Source of the DNA: Rhizobiales bacterium IMCC20636
GTDB lineage: Bacteria; Pseudomonadota; Alphaproteobacteria; Rhizobiales; GCA-2746425
Direction of reading: 5' to 3'
DNA: 64,000 nucleotides
Assembly (NCBI GenBank): GCA_016865015.1
Contig: CP018226.1
Span: forward strand, 1,767,001-1,831,000
This document shows, one piece after another, positions 20,905-30,853 of the stretch. A model generated the notes under the pieces. That model made no database searches and had not been told where the DNA came from. It saw only the letters and a list, made by a program, of their open reading frames with translations. The position numbers and the translations under genes are program-made. Numbering within the stretch: position 1 is the first letter of the stretch; each line of letters opens with the position of its first letter.

Positions 20905-21921
20905 ATGATCCAGAAAAATTGGCAGGAACTGATCAAGCCAACCAAGCTTGAAGTGAAGCCCGGCGATGAGCCGCTTCGCGTTGCGACCATTGTGGCAGAG
21001 CCACTTGAGCGCGGCTTTGGTATGACACTTGGTAACGCCCTGCGCCGCATTCTTTTGTCATCGCTGCAAGGTGCTGCTGTAACAGCGCTGCAGATCGATG
21101 GCGTGCTCCATGAGTTTTCATCCATTCCCGGTGTTCGCGAAGATGTTACAGACATCGTTCTGAACGTCAAAGCCATCGCTGTTAAGATGGAAGGTGATGG
21201 TCCCAAACGTATGACAGTTCGCAAACAGGGCCCTGGCGCTGTGACTGCTGCTGACATCCAGACGGTTGGTGATGTGGAAATCCTGAACCCGGATCTGGTC
21301 CTTTGTACTTTGGATGAAGATGCAGAAATCCGGATCGAATTTACTGTGAATACCGGCAAGGGTTATGTCTCGGCAGAGCGCAACCGTCCCGATGATGCAC
21401 CAATTGGTCTGATCCCGGTCGACAGCCTTTATTCGCCTGTTCGCAAGGTTTCCTACAAGGTCGAGAACACCCGCGAGGGACAGGTTCTGGATTACGACAA
21501 ACTGTTGATGACTGTTGAAACTGATGGGTCGATTTCTCCGGAAGATTCGGTCGCATTTGCGGCTCGTATCCTGCAGGATCAATTGTCCATCTTCGTGAAT
21601 TTCGAAGAGCCTCAGAAAGAGGTCGTCGAAGATCAGGCACCAGAACTGGCCTTCAACCCTGCCTTGTTGAAAAAGGTAGACGAGTTGGAACTGTCTGTTC
21701 GTTCTGCAAACTGCCTGAAGAACGACAACATTGTGTATATCGGCGATCTTATTCAGAAAACCGAGAGCGAAATGCTGCGGACACCGAATTTTGGTCGCAA
21801 GTCGTTGAACGAGATCAAAGAAGTTCTGGCTGGTATGGGCCTCCATCTTGGTATGGAAGTCGAAAACTGGCCGCCCGAGAACATTGATGATCTGGCCAAG
21901 CGCTTCGAAGATCAATACTGA
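20905..21921 (+). CDS. rpoA: DNA-directed RNA polymerase alpha subunit
   Basis: Alpha dimerises to start polymerase assembly and its C-terminal domain binds UP elements and activators. The ATG at 20905, preceded by GAAAGGA, gives 338 residues beginning [12 protein letters not shown], as in other alphaproteobacteria; the longer in-frame start at 20860 is rejected. The N-domain has [20 protein letters not shown]. The C-domain shows [17 protein letters not shown] and the helix-hairpin-helix [16 protein letters not shown]. Confidence 0.99.
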   Translation: MIQKNWQELIKPTKLEVKPGDEPLRVATIVAEPLERGFGMTLGNALRRILLSSLQGAAVTALQIDGVLHEFSSIPGVREDVTDIVLNVKAIAVKMEGDGPKRMTVRKQGPGAVTAADIQTVGDVEILNPDLVLCTLDEDAEIRIEFTVNTGKGYVSAERNRPDDAPIGLIPVDSLYSPVRKVSYKVENTREGQVLDYDKLLMTVETDGSISPEDSVAFAARILQDQLSIFVNFEEPQKEVVEDQAPELAFNPALLKKVDELELSVRSANCLKNDNIVYIGDLIQKTESEMLRTPNFGRKSLNEIKEVLAGMGLHLGMEVENWPPENIDDLAKRFEDQY

Positions 21922-22029
21922 GACTCAGATGCGGTGAAAGCCGCTTAATTCAAGAAAGTCCCCGGAAACCAAGTGATCTTCCACAACGGATAGTCAGTCA
22001 GTCCGGGGCATTAGAAAGAGGAGAGGGCC

Positions 22030-22458
22030 ATGCGCCACCGCAAATCAGGTCGCAAGCTCAATCGTACATCAAGCCATCGTAAGGCGATGTTCGCGAATAT
22101 GTCCGCATCGCTTATTACCCATGAGCAGATCGTGACAACCCTGCCAAAGGCGAAAGAGCTTCGCCCGGTTGTGGAAAAACTGATCACGCTTGCAAAGCGC
22201 GGTGATCTGCATGCCCGTCGTCAGGCGATCTCGCAGATCCGTGATTTGGGCGCTGTTGGCAAATTGTTTGACACGCTGGCTGAACGCTACAAGGACCGTC
22301 AGGGTGGCTACACCCGTGTTCTCAAAGCGGGCTTCCGCTTCGGTGATAATGCTCCGGTTGGAGTGATTGAGCTGGTCGATCGCGATACTGAAGCCAAAGG
22401 TGCAGGCGATCATGCCCGTGCCGAAAGCGAAGACGTCGCAGAAACCGTTGCTGCCTGA
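22030..22458 (+). CDS. rplQ: 50S ribosomal protein L17
   Basis: L17 lies at the outer rim of the peptide exit. The 142-residue protein begins [20 protein letters not shown] and has the [20 protein letters not shown] block. The tail after residue 118 is acidic and variable. It is the last gene of the ribosomal block and is followed by a terminator. Confidence 0.98.
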   Translation: MRHRKSGRKLNRTSSHRKAMFANMSASLITHEQIVTTLPKAKELRPVVEKLITLAKRGDLHARRQAISQIRDLGAVGKLFDTLAERYKDRQGGYTRVLKAGFRFGDNAPVGVIELVDRDTEAKGAGDHARAESEDVAETVAA

Positions 22459-22613
22459 TAAAGCTGTCTGAGGTCGGGACGGGTTTTCTCTGGAAAGCCT
22501 TTTCTCCACCTGTTTCATGCTTGGCGCGCTGTAATGGCGCGACTGCAACACTATAAAACCGAAGCCGCTCAACGCAGGTTCGGAAGCCGCATTTGATTTC
22601 GGCAAAACTGTGT

Positions 22614-22639
22614 AAAGGCGGCCATTGTGCCGCCTTTTT
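22614..22639 (+). terminator. Intrinsic terminator after rplQ
   Basis: A perfect 9-bp GC-rich stem (22614-22622 with 22629-22637), a 6-base loop and a T run of five mark the end of the ribosomal gene block. Confidence 0.85.
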
Positions 22640-22711
22640 CTTTGCCTTGTTTGATCGGAAGGGACAGACTCAGTCCGTTTGATGCCACTGATCCAAAATT
22701 GGAAAATTACA

Positions 22712-24151
22712 ATGCAGATACATCACCGCTCCTTTCAATCCTTTTCAGTCTTTGCCGCTCTGGCTGTCGTTGCCTTCGTGGCGTGCCTTTCGGGGCCGGC
22801 TGCTGCCCAGCAGGTGCCGGAAAGCCAGGAGCAGATGCGTCTCAGTTTTTCACCGATTGTGAAGCGGGCAGCGCCCGCTGTGGTCAATGTCTACGCGACA
22901 CGGATGATCAGCCAGCGGCCGAGATCCCCTTTTGGAAATGATCCGTTCTTTCGCCGGTTTTTTGGCGAGCCGGGGTCTGGTTCTCGTGAGCCCAGACAGC
23001 GCGAAACCAGTTCCTTGGGGTCCGGCGTGATAGTGGAACCATCCGGCATCGTGGTGACCAATAATCACGTCATCAAGGATGCCAGCACCATTAAAGTTGT
23101 GCTGGCCGACAAGCGCGAATTTGAAGCCGAGATCATGTTGAAGGATGAACGCACCGATCTGGCGATTTTGCGGATTGATCTGGATGGTGGCCGGGAGACC
23201 TTTCCATATCTCGAATTTGCCGACAGCGATGCCGTGGAGGTTGGCGATCTCGTATTGGCGATCGGGAACCCGTTTGGGGTTGGTCAGACGGTGACCAGCG
23301 GAATTGTCTCGGCTTTGGCGCGTACCCGTGTCGGGGTGACGGACTACCAGTTCTTTGTTCAGACGGATGCTGCCATCAATCCGGGCAATTCGGGCGGTGC
23401 TCTGGTTGATGTCGAGGGCCGACTGGTTGGAATCAATACTGCAATTTTTTCCCGGTCCGGTGGATCAAACGGGATTGGTTTTGCGATCCCGTCAAATATG
23501 GTGAGCGTCGTGGTGGCTGCTGCTGATATGGGGGATATCGTCAAACGCCCTTGGCTTGGTGCGACTTTCCAACCGGTATCGTCTGACATTGCCGACAGTC
23601 TGGACCTGGACCTGCCGCGCGGCGCGTTGGTGACCGGCGTTGTTGATGACGGGCCGTTTGATCTGGCTGGTGTTCGTGTGGGCGATCTTGTGGTGCGGAT
23701 GGATGGCAAGCGGCTTTCTGATCCTGATGAACTTGGTTACCGGCTTGCAACGCGGCGTCTTGGCGATGAGGTCAGGTTTGTCGTCCTGCGCGGCAAGAAA
23801 CGTATCCGCTTCAATCTGATCATGCAGGCACCGCCTGAAACCGTTCCTCGTGATGAGCAATTACTGACCGGGCGCACGCCACTTGCCGGTGCGACCATTG
23901 CCAATCTGTCGCCAGCGTTGGCGCAGGAAATCGGTTCGTTCAAGAATGCCGGTGTGATCATATTGTCTGTTGAACCTGGTTCACCGGCTGCGCGCTACCG
24001 GTTCAGGAAAGGTGATCTGATTCTTGAACTGAATGACCGTGAAATGAAAACCGCGGATCAACTTGCGCGGCGGGCGCGCCGGGCCGGATCTGTCTGGCGA
24101 TTCAAGATTGACCGTGACGGCAGAACCATTCGCTTCTCTGTTGGAGGTTAG
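22712..24151 (+). CDS. Do/DegP-like periplasmic serine protease with two PDZ domains
   Basis: This is an HtrA-family envelope quality-control protease. The ATG at 22712 (GGAAAAT before it) gives a 479-residue protein with a signal peptide ending near AAA-QQ (residue 33). The catalytic triad is His119 (VVTNNHVI), Asp149 (ERTDLAIL) and Ser227 (NPGNSGGAL). Two PDZ domains follow (about residues 290-375 and 395-475). A long loop after residue 66 rich in Arg, Pro and Phe resembles the LA loop. In-frame starts at 22679/22682 are less well placed for an SD. It is the first gene after the ribosomal terminator and is followed directly by rarA. DegQ-type or DegP-type cannot be decided. Confidence 0.92.
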   Translation: MQIHHRSFQSFSVFAALAVVAFVACLSGPAAAQQVPESQEQMRLSFSPIVKRAAPAVVNVYATRMISQRPRSPFGNDPFFRRFFGEPGSGSREPRQRETSSLGSGVIVEPSGIVVTNNHVIKDASTIKVVLADKREFEAEIMLKDERTDLAILRIDLDGGRETFPYLEFADSDAVEVGDLVLAIGNPFGVGQTVTSGIVSALARTRVGVTDYQFFVQTDAAINPGNSGGALVDVEGRLVGINTAIFSRSGGSNGIGFAIPSNMVSVVVAAADMGDIVKRPWLGATFQPVSSDIADSLDLDLPRGALVTGVVDDGPFDLAGVRVGDLVVRMDGKRLSDPDELGYRLATRRLGDEVRFVVLRGKKRIRFNLIMQAPPETVPRDEQLLTGRTPLAGATIANLSPALAQEIGSFKNAGVIILSVEPGSPAARYRFRKGDLILELNDREMKTADQLARRARRAGSVWRFKIDRDGRTIRFSVGG

Positions 24152-24154
24152 TTG

Positions 24155-25480
24155 GTGTCGTCGCTGTTTGATTCTGCCGGAATGGGGGAGGACGCCCCCA
24201 GACCCCTTGCTGACCGTTTGAGGCCAGCGACTCTCGGCGAGGTTGTCGGACAGGATCACATTGTTGGACCTGAGGGAACGCTGACTCGCATGTTGCGCAG
24301 TGGGCGCGTCGGTTCACTTGTCTTCTGGGGGCCTCCCGGTACCGGAAAAACAACCGTTGCACGATTGCTGGCTGATGAAACCGATTTGCATTTTGAGCAA
24401 CTGTCAGCGATTTTTTCTGGTGTGGCCGATCTCAAGCGGATATTTGAGACCGCCCGGCATAGACGCAGCACCGGTCAGGGCACCCTGCTGTTTGTGGACG
24501 AGATACATCGCTTCAACCGGGCCCAGCAGGATGCGTTCTTGCCGGTGATGGAAGATGGAACCGTGACGCTTGTCGGGGCCACCACCGAGAACCCGTCATT
24601 TGAATTGAATTCAGCTGTTTTGTCACGGGCACAGGTTCTTGTGTTCAACACTTTGGATGATGTCGCGATTGGTTCCATGCTGACCCGTGCCGAGGATTTC
24701 CTGAAACAGACACTGCCTCTGGATGCCGATGCCAGATCATCTCTCATCCGGATGGCTGATGGCGATGGTCGTGCCGTGTTGAGTCTTGCCGAAGAAACAT
24801 GGCGCGCCGCCGGGCCCGACGAAACCTTTGATGCAGACATGTTGCAAACTGTGCTGCAACGCCGCGCGCCGATTTATGACAAGAGTGAGGACGGGCACTA
24901 CAATCTGATTTCGGCACTTCACAAATCAGTGCGTGGTTCTGATCCCCAGGCATCGCTTTATTATCTATGCCGCATGCTGGATGCTGGCGAGGATCCGCTG
25001 TATCTGGCGCGTCGGCTTGTGCGCATGGCATCGGAAGAGATCGGACTGGCTGACCCGAATGCACTGAGCCATTGCATCGCGGCTAGGGATTCCTTTCAGT
25101 TTCTCGGCAGCCCCGAAGGTGAACTGGCACTGGCCCAGGCTGTGATCTATCTGGCGACGGCGCCAAAATCGAATGCGGTCTACACAGCTTACAAGCAGGC
25201 CATGAAAGCCGCCAAGGCCAATGGCTCCCTGATGCCGCCCAAACATATACTGAATGCCCCCACAAAGCTGATGAAAGAAGAAGGCTATGGCGGCGGGTAT
25301 CTGTATGATCATGACCAGCCGGATGCGTTTTCAGGGCAGACTTATTTGCCGGATGCGCTCCAGAATGAACAGTTTTACCAACCTGTTCCGCGCGGATTTG
25401 AAAGAGACCTCCAGAAACGGCTGGACTACTGGCACAAACTGCGGCAGGACCGCACTCGACAGGTGGAAGACGAGGACTGA
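24155..25480 (+). CDS. rarA: Replication-associated recombination protein A (MgsA/WRNIP1 family AAA ATPase)
   Basis: RarA is a clamp-loader-like AAA+ ATPase that acts at stalled replication forks. The 441-residue protein has Walker A (WGPPGTGKTTVARLL, about residues 58-72), Walker B (LLFVDEIHRFN, 111-121) and sensor 1 (GATTENPSF). The C-terminal oligomerisation region has SALHKSVRGSDPQASLYYL and the family hallmark LMPPKHILNAP. The start is set at the GTG at 24155, 6 nt after GGAGG; a TTG at 24152 lies too close to the SD. It begins 3 nt after the protease gene. Confidence 0.95.
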   Translation: MSSLFDSAGMGEDAPRPLADRLRPATLGEVVGQDHIVGPEGTLTRMLRSGRVGSLVFWGPPGTGKTTVARLLADETDLHFEQLSAIFSGVADLKRIFETARHRRSTGQGTLLFVDEIHRFNRAQQDAFLPVMEDGTVTLVGATTENPSFELNSAVLSRAQVLVFNTLDDVAIGSMLTRAEDFLKQTLPLDADARSSLIRMADGDGRAVLSLAEETWRAAGPDETFDADMLQTVLQRRAPIYDKSEDGHYNLISALHKSVRGSDPQASLYYLCRMLDAGEDPLYLARRLVRMASEEIGLADPNALSHCIAARDSFQFLGSPEGELALAQAVIYLATAPKSNAVYTAYKQAMKAAKANGSLMPPKHILNAPTKLMKEEGYGGGYLYDHDQPDAFSGQTYLPDALQNEQFYQPVPRGFERDLQKRLDYWHKLRQDRTRQVEDED

Positions 25481-26344
25481 ATGAACCGGTTTGACAGGTT
25501 TTTGGCAATTGATTGGTCTGGCGCGATGGGTGAGCGCCAGCGAGGAATTCAGATTGCCTATGTCGATGCCCAGACGGATACCGGACCTGTCCTGATGCGG
25601 CTGCCGGATGGCAAGAACTGGGGTCGGGTGGTTATCAAGAACCTGTTGGGCAAGCTCGCCCGCGCCAACAAGCGCACGCTTGTCGGCATGGATTTCTGTT
25701 TCTCTGTACCCTGGCCTGATGAAGGGCCGTTGCCCGAAGGGCACCAACAAGTCGAGACCGTGGAACAGCTGTGGGAAATGGTAGAGGCGACTTGCTCGGG
25801 CGAGGCTCATTACTATGCCGGGCCTGCCATTCGCAATCTGAACTCGGCATTCTCGCCGTATATCCTGTGCGACCGCTATCGCGGTCCGGAATTTCGGTTT
25901 GACCGATTTCGGGAAACCGAGCGTCAATTGTCGCCGAAACCAGCCAGTATCTATCATTGCATGGGTGCCAAGCAGGTTGGACCGGGCTCTTTTGCCGGAA
26001 TGCGGATGTTTCATGCTTTGCGCGCTGTCAATGACCCGAGAATTGCGATCTGGCCTTTCGATCCGATTGAAAATGCGAATGTGGTCTTGTGTGAGATGTA
26101 TCCCAGTCTGTTCTATCAGATGGCCGGGCTGAAACGCGCTTATGATCAGGCGACCATACGCAATACACTGGCTTACTTTCATTCCGGCAGTCCTCCACCG
26201 ATGAGCATTCAGGACGAAGCGGATGCGGTGATTGCAGCCGCCGCATTGCGCGCCATGTCGGCTGATGAAAATCTGTTTTCGTATCCGCCAAGAGTTGAGG
26301 CGGCGCACAAGGAAGGCTGGATTTTTGGCGTTATGCCATCATGA
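25481..26344 (+). CDS. DUF429-like predicted nuclease with RNase H-type fold
   Basis: A 287-residue cytoplasmic protein. Motifs of the RNase H-type fold are visible: a first strand with the acidic residue in FLAIDWSG, a central VGMDFCFSVPWP strand with another Asp, the VVLCEMYPSLFY segment, and a C-terminal QDEADAVIAAAALRAM helix with the last acidic pair. This order matches the DUF429 group of predicted nucleases; the biochemical role is not known. It starts right after the rarA stop and its own stop overlaps the crcB start (ATGA), so rarA, this gene and crcB are likely co-transcribed. Family placement is from motif order only. Confidence 0.65.
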   Translation: MNRFDRFLAIDWSGAMGERQRGIQIAYVDAQTDTGPVLMRLPDGKNWGRVVIKNLLGKLARANKRTLVGMDFCFSVPWPDEGPLPEGHQQVETVEQLWEMVEATCSGEAHYYAGPAIRNLNSAFSPYILCDRYRGPEFRFDRFRETERQLSPKPASIYHCMGAKQVGPGSFAGMRMFHALRAVNDPRIAIWPFDPIENANVVLCEMYPSLFYQMAGLKRAYDQATIRNTLAYFHSGSPPPMSIQDEADAVIAAAALRAMSADENLFSYPPRVEAAHKEGWIFGVMPS

Positions 26345-26715
26345 CCGGTATATTTGCAGTTGCGCTGGGTGGTGCATTGGGGGCGTCTTTGCGCTATGGG
26401 TCCGGATTGCTCATTGTTCGTATGGTCGGCGGCGTCTATCCGTGGCCGACCCTGTTTGTGAATGTTGTTGGATCATTTCTCATGGGAGCCATGGCAAGTT
26501 TTCTGTTGCAGAGGGGCAGTTCTGACGAATTGCGCCTTTTCCTGCTGACCGGTCTGCTTGGTGGCTTTACAACCTATTCGGCGTTTTCACTTGAGACACT
26601 GCAACTTTGGGAACGTGGAGAGGGCGGCATCGCTGCTCTCTATATGATCGGCAAGTTGCTGTTGTGTTTCATCGCGGTTCTGGCAGGGGCCAGACTGATA
26701 AGGGCTTTTGCATGA
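26341..26715 (+). CDS. crcB: Fluoride ion channel CrcB/Fluc
   Basis: Fluc proteins are small dual-topology channels that expel fluoride through the inner membrane. The 124-residue protein has four hydrophobic segments and the family signatures GGALGASLRYGSG, PTLFVNVVGSFLMG (pore Asn) and LLGGFTTYSAFS (the Phe box and central sodium site). It is coupled by ATGA overlaps both to the upstream nuclease-like gene and to the downstream pseudouridine synthase. No fluoride riboswitch can precede it in this arrangement, so expression is probably constitutive. Confidence 0.95.
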   Translation: MTGIFAVALGGALGASLRYGSGLLIVRMVGGVYPWPTLFVNVVGSFLMGAMASFLLQRGSSDELRLFLLTGLLGGFTTYSAFSLETLQLWERGEGGIAALYMIGKLLLCFIAVLAGARLIRAFA

Positions 26716-27719
26716 ACGCTGTACAAATGATAAAAGTGGACGCTGACGAGGGCGATATGCGTGTGGACCGATGGTTCAAACTGCATTTTCCCGGCGTCGG
26801 TTTCGGTCAATTGCAGAAACTTCTGCGGTCTGGACAGATCCGCGTTGAAGGTGGGCGGGTGAAGAGTTCGACCCGGCTTCTGGCCGGGCAGATGGTTCGT
26901 GTACCACCGCTGACCGGTGCTGCCGCGCCTGATCAGGCGTTGGGTCAGTCAAAAGCCGTCTGGCGCGAAGATGATGCGACATTCCTGCGCTCTCTTATCC
27001 TGCATGACGACAAGCATGTGATGGTGCTGAACAAGCCCTTCGGCCTTGCGGTGCAGGGTGGTTCGGGCATCAACCGCCACGTTGACGGCATGCTGGAAGC
27101 ATTTCGCGATAAGAAGGGACAAAAACCACGCTTGGTGCACCGACTCGACCGGGACACAACAGGCGTGTTGTTGATTGCCAAAACGCGCAGTGCCGCCAAG
27201 GCGATGGCTGAATCCTTTCGTCACCGGGATACCCAGAAAACCTACTGGGCGATTGTGAAAGGCGTGCCGCGACCGAATGAGGGGCGCATCTCCACCCATC
27301 TGGTGAAAGAAGCGACCGAAGATGGTGACCGGATGCGGATTGCGCGTCACGGGGAACCTGATGCCGATCATGCAGTGACCCATTACCGGGTCGTTGAAAA
27401 GGCAGGCGACCGACTGTCATGGCTTGAATTGAAGCCGATCACTGGCCGGACCCATCAACTGCGCATTCACACTCAATATATCGGGACGCCCATTATTGGT
27501 GATCCCAAATATTTTGACATTGAAAATTGGGAACTTCCCAACGGAATTCAAAAACGGCTGCATCTGCACGCTCAACGCATTATTATTCCGCATCCTGCGC
27601 CACATCTGGGAATTCCGGTTCTCGATATCACCGCACCCTTGTCACCGCACATCAAGCAGACCTTCAATCTGCTCGGGTTTGATGAGGAAAATGGCATGCT
27701 GGAAGAAGACGAGTTCTAA
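26712..27719 (+). CDS. RluC/RluD-family 23S rRNA pseudouridine synthase
   Basis: The 335-residue protein has an N-terminal S4 RNA-binding domain (MRVDRWFKLHFPGVGFGQLQ, about residues 17-75) and a catalytic domain with the family motif LVHRLDRDTTGVLLIAKT, whose second Asp is the nucleophile. GRTHQLRIHTQYIGTPIIGD is the second hallmark. It most resembles RluC (positions 955/2504/2580 in E. coli numbering), but RluD cannot be excluded. The ATG at 26712 overlaps the crcB stop; the longer frame would run inside crcB. Confidence 0.92.
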   Translation: MNAVQMIKVDADEGDMRVDRWFKLHFPGVGFGQLQKLLRSGQIRVEGGRVKSSTRLLAGQMVRVPPLTGAAAPDQALGQSKAVWREDDATFLRSLILHDDKHVMVLNKPFGLAVQGGSGINRHVDGMLEAFRDKKGQKPRLVHRLDRDTTGVLLIAKTRSAAKAMAESFRHRDTQKTYWAIVKGVPRPNEGRISTHLVKEATEDGDRMRIARHGEPDADHAVTHYRVVEKAGDRLSWLELKPITGRTHQLRIHTQYIGTPIIGDPKYFDIENWELPNGIQKRLHLHAQRIIIPHPAPHLGIPVLDITAPLSPHIKQTFNLLGFDEENGMLEEDEF

Positions 27720-27722
27720 GTC

Positions 27723-28382
27723 ATGCGTTTGATCTTGTTCGATTGCGATGGAACGCTGGTCGATAGCCAGCACATGATTGTTGCAGCTATGGGGCAAGCC
27801 TTTGCGGCTGCCAATCTTCAGCCGCCATCCCGCGCGCGCACCTTGTCAATCGTTGGCCGCTCGCTGCATGAAGCGATGGTGGATCTGACGGATGCTGATC
27901 ATCCCATCGAAGATATGGTTGCGGCCTATCGCAAGAGCTTTTTTGAACTGCGCGGCAATCCTGATTATCACGAACCGCTTTATGAGGGCGCCAAGGCGTG
28001 TATCGAGGCACTGGCGGCCCGTGATGATGTGCTGCTCGGCCTTGCCACAGGCAAATCCCGGCGCGGTGTAGATGCTCTTCTGGAGTTGCATGATTTGCGT
28101 GACCGGTTTGTCACCATTCAAACCTCCGACAATGCACCGTCCAAACCCAATCCGGCGATGGTTCATCAGGCCTTGGCAGAAACCGGTCTGCAGGCTGCTG
28201 ACACCACGCTGATCGGCGATACGAGCTTTGACATGCTGATGGCGCAGAACGCCTCTATAGCGGCTCTGGGGGTAACCTGGGGCTATCATGACCCACTAGA
28301 ATTGAAGCAGGCCGGCGCGAGCAATCTGTTCGACACCTTTCCTGACCTTCAAACATTTTTGCTAACTGACATAAATGGCTGA
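27723..28382 (+). CDS. HAD-superfamily hydrolase (phosphoglycolate phosphatase-like)
   Basis: A 219-residue HAD hydrolase of subfamily I. Motif I is FDCDGTLVDS with the nucleophile Asp7 and acid/base Asp9. Motif II is LATGKSRRG (Thr-type), motif III the Lys in APSKPNPAM, and motif IV the GDTSFDMLMAQNA aspartates. The substrate is likely a small phosphorylated metabolite, but which one cannot be told. It starts 3 nt after the pseudouridine synthase and overlaps the next gene by 8 nt, a pairing of HAD phosphatase and ATP12 chaperone that is common in alphaproteobacteria. Confidence 0.9.
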   Translation: MRLILFDCDGTLVDSQHMIVAAMGQAFAAANLQPPSRARTLSIVGRSLHEAMVDLTDADHPIEDMVAAYRKSFFELRGNPDYHEPLYEGAKACIEALAARDDVLLGLATGKSRRGVDALLELHDLRDRFVTIQTSDNAPSKPNPAMVHQALAETGLQAADTTLIGDTSFDMLMAQNASIAALGVTWGYHDPLELKQAGASNLFDTFPDLQTFLLTDING

Positions 28383-29151
28383 TACTTTGGATCCAAAAGA
28401 GCAAGACCCGGTCAAGCGCGCGCAGGTTCATTCCGCGCCGCAATTGCCAAAACGCTTCTACAAGGAAGCCACGGTGGGCGAGGGGACAGGTTCCTACCAT
28501 CTCCTGCTGGATGGCCGCATGGCGCGTACGCCGGGCAAGAATGCGCTGGCCATCAGCAACGAAGCCTTTGCGAGAGGGCTTGCAGCAGAGTGGAATTTAC
28601 AGAAAGAGCACATTAATCCAGCCACCATGCCATTTACGCGGTTGGCCAATTCGACAATCGACGGGGTGGCGACGGCGCTTGATCCGGTTGCGGAGGAGAT
28701 TTCCAACTTCGCAAAAACCGATTTGCTGTTTTACAGGGCAGCGCGACCAGACACACTTGTCGCATTGCAACAGCAGCATTGGGACCCGCTTCTGGATTAC
28801 TTTGAAAACCAGCATCAGACGCGATTTCAGCTGGCTGAGGGGCTGATGTATGTCGAACAGCCATCAGAGAGCGTTTCGCGCGTCACAAAGCTGATTGAGA
28901 TCTACAAGAGCGATCCTTTGTGCCTGGCCGGCTTGCAGGTGATGACATCCTTGGCCGGATCCGTTTTGGTAGCCCTGGCTGCTGCCAAGGGCGTGCTGTC
29001 GGCTGATGCAGCCTGGCAGGCCGCTCATGTGGACGAAGACTGGAATATTTCCGAATGGGGCACCGACGAGGAAGCTGAGGCCCGACGGGCTTATCGCAGA
29101 CGCGAGTTCGATGTGGCTCACATGGCAGCATCCTTCTTATCCGACGAATGA
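28375..29151 (+). CDS. ATP12-family F1-ATPase assembly chaperone
   Basis: ATP12 proteins bind the F1 alpha subunit before it joins beta; they occur in mitochondria and alphaproteobacteria. The 258-residue protein has the RFYKEATVGEGTGSYHLLLD start of the domain, LDGRMARTPGKNAL, the PFTRLANSTIDGV segment, and the C-terminal DEDWNISEWGTDEEAEARRA block that is the clearest family signature. It is soluble, without signal peptide. It overlaps the HAD gene by 8 nt. Confidence 0.92.
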   Translation: MADTLDPKEQDPVKRAQVHSAPQLPKRFYKEATVGEGTGSYHLLLDGRMARTPGKNALAISNEAFARGLAAEWNLQKEHINPATMPFTRLANSTIDGVATALDPVAEEISNFAKTDLLFYRAARPDTLVALQQQHWDPLLDYFENQHQTRFQLAEGLMYVEQPSESVSRVTKLIEIYKSDPLCLAGLQVMTSLAGSVLVALAAAKGVLSADAAWQAAHVDEDWNISEWGTDEEAEARRAYRRREFDVAHMAASFLSDE

Positions 29152-29229
29152 TTATCTTCTCCCAGTGGCGTCTTGCGTGGTAATGCTTCTAGAGATTTGA
29201 GGCAGGCACGAGACGAGAGTGGGAGATTC

Positions 29230-30762
29230 ATGACATCTGAATTGGCTGAACTGGAAGCCCGCCGCGCGAAGACGCGGCTTGGTGGTGGCGAACGGCGTAT
29301 TGAAGCCCAGCACGCCAAAGGAAAACTGACAGCACGCGAACGTCTTGAAGTGCTTCTGGATGAGGGTTCCTTCGAAGAATACGATATGTTCGTGCAGCAC
29401 CGCTGTACGGATTTCGGCATGGATGAGACGAAAATAGCCGGAGATGGGGTTGTGACCGGTTGGGGCACGATCAATGGCCGTCCGATTTTTGTCTTCGCCA
29501 AGGATTTCACGGTTTTCGGTGGCTCCCTGTCAGAAACCCATGCTCAGAAAATCACAAAAATTCAAGATATGGCTCTGAAAAACCGGACGCCCATCATCGG
29601 CTTGTTCGATGCTGGTGGCGCGCGCATTCAGGAAGGTGTTGCAGCGCTTGGTGGCTATGGTGAGGTGTTTCAGAGAAATGTGCTGGCATCCGGCGTTATT
29701 CCCCAGATCTCTGTGATCATGGGCCCTTGTGCCGGTGGCGATGTGTATTCGCCGGCGATGACCGATTTCATCTATATGGTGCGCGATACCAGCTATATGT
29801 TTGTCACCGGCCCGGATGTGGTGAAGACCGTCACCAATGAAACGGTCAGTGCCGAGCAACTGGGTGGTGCGTCCATCCACACCACCAAATCATCGATTGC
29901 TGATGGCGCTTTCGACAATGATGTGGAAGCCTTGCTACAGATACGGCGTCTGGTGGATTTTCTGCCAGCAAGCAACACAGCTGATTTGCCTGTCATGCCA
30001 TTGCAGGATGATCCGAACCGGATTGAACCGTCGCTGGACACGCTGATCCCGGACAATGCAAACAAGCCCTATGACGTCAAGGAACTGATCGTCAAAACGG
30101 TTGATGATGCGGATTTCTTCGAGGTGCAGGAAAAACATGCAGCCAATATTGTGGTTGGTTTTGCGCGTATCGAAGGCCGTCCGGTGGGCATTGTGGCCAA
30201 TCAACCGATGGTGCTGGCAGGTGTGCTGGACAGTGATGCAAGCCGCAAAGCTGCACGGTTCGTGCGTTTTTGTGACTGTTTCAATATTCCGATTGTGACC
30301 TTTGTTGATGTGCCGGGCTTTCTGCCGGGAACTGCTCAGGAATATGGTGGCTTGATCAAGCATGGAGCAAAACTGCTGTTTGCCTATGCGGAAGCAACCG
30401 TTCCGAAAATCACGATCATTACCCGCAAGGCCTATGGTGGCGCTTATGATGTGATGGCATCGAAGCATTTGCGGGGGGATGTGAATTATGCCTGGCCAAG
30501 TGCCGAGATTGCTGTGATGGGGGCGAAGGGGGCTGTGGAAATCATCTTCCGCAAGGATATTGCAAATGCGGAGCGTATTGCCGAGCACACTGCGCAATAT
30601 GAAGATCGCTTCCTGTCTCCATTCGTGGCGGCGGAGCGCGGTTACATCGATGATGTCATCATGCCGCACTCCACACGCAGGCGTGTGGCACGCTCGCTGA
30701 TGCTATTGCGCGGCAAGCAGTTGGAAAACCCCTGGAAAAAGCATGACAATATTCCCCTATGA
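29230..30762 (+). CDS. pccB: Propionyl-CoA carboxylase beta subunit (carboxyltransferase)
   Basis: The beta subunit moves the carboxyl group from biotin to propionyl-CoA, giving methylmalonyl-CoA. The ATG at 29230 (GGGAGA before it) gives 510 residues, the family length; the TTG-type start at 29173 is rejected. Signatures are [20 protein letters not shown], the [19 protein letters not shown] oxyanion loop and the second crotonase-like half with [16 protein letters not shown] and [12 protein letters not shown]. The biotin-carrying alpha subunit (pccA) is not in the window. The short tail [12 protein letters not shown] is typical of PccB rather than AccD or MccB. Confidence 0.95.
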   Translation: MTSELAELEARRAKTRLGGGERRIEAQHAKGKLTARERLEVLLDEGSFEEYDMFVQHRCTDFGMDETKIAGDGVVTGWGTINGRPIFVFAKDFTVFGGSLSETHAQKITKIQDMALKNRTPIIGLFDAGGARIQEGVAALGGYGEVFQRNVLASGVIPQISVIMGPCAGGDVYSPAMTDFIYMVRDTSYMFVTGPDVVKTVTNETVSAEQLGGASIHTTKSSIADGAFDNDVEALLQIRRLVDFLPASNTADLPVMPLQDDPNRIEPSLDTLIPDNANKPYDVKELIVKTVDDADFFEVQEKHAANIVVGFARIEGRPVGIVANQPMVLAGVLDSDASRKAARFVRFCDCFNIPIVTFVDVPGFLPGTAQEYGGLIKHGAKLLFAYAEATVPKITIITRKAYGGAYDVMASKHLRGDVNYAWPSAEIAVMGAKGAVEIIFRKDIANAERIAEHTAQYEDRFLSPFVAAERGYIDDVIMPHSTRRRVARSLMLLRGKQLENPWKKHDNIPL

Positions 30763-30853
30763 TTGGAGTCTGGACCCAATCCGGGTTCCGGGCATTATTG
30801 CAATTGCACCGGTAGCCGGTTAAACAGATTTTTTTATTGTTGCGGCCAATTCA

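Noticed and set aside
26200-26340. Fluoride riboswitch before crcB
   Set aside because: crcB starts within the stop codon of the gene upstream, and the preceding sequence is coding, so there is no room for the aptamer.
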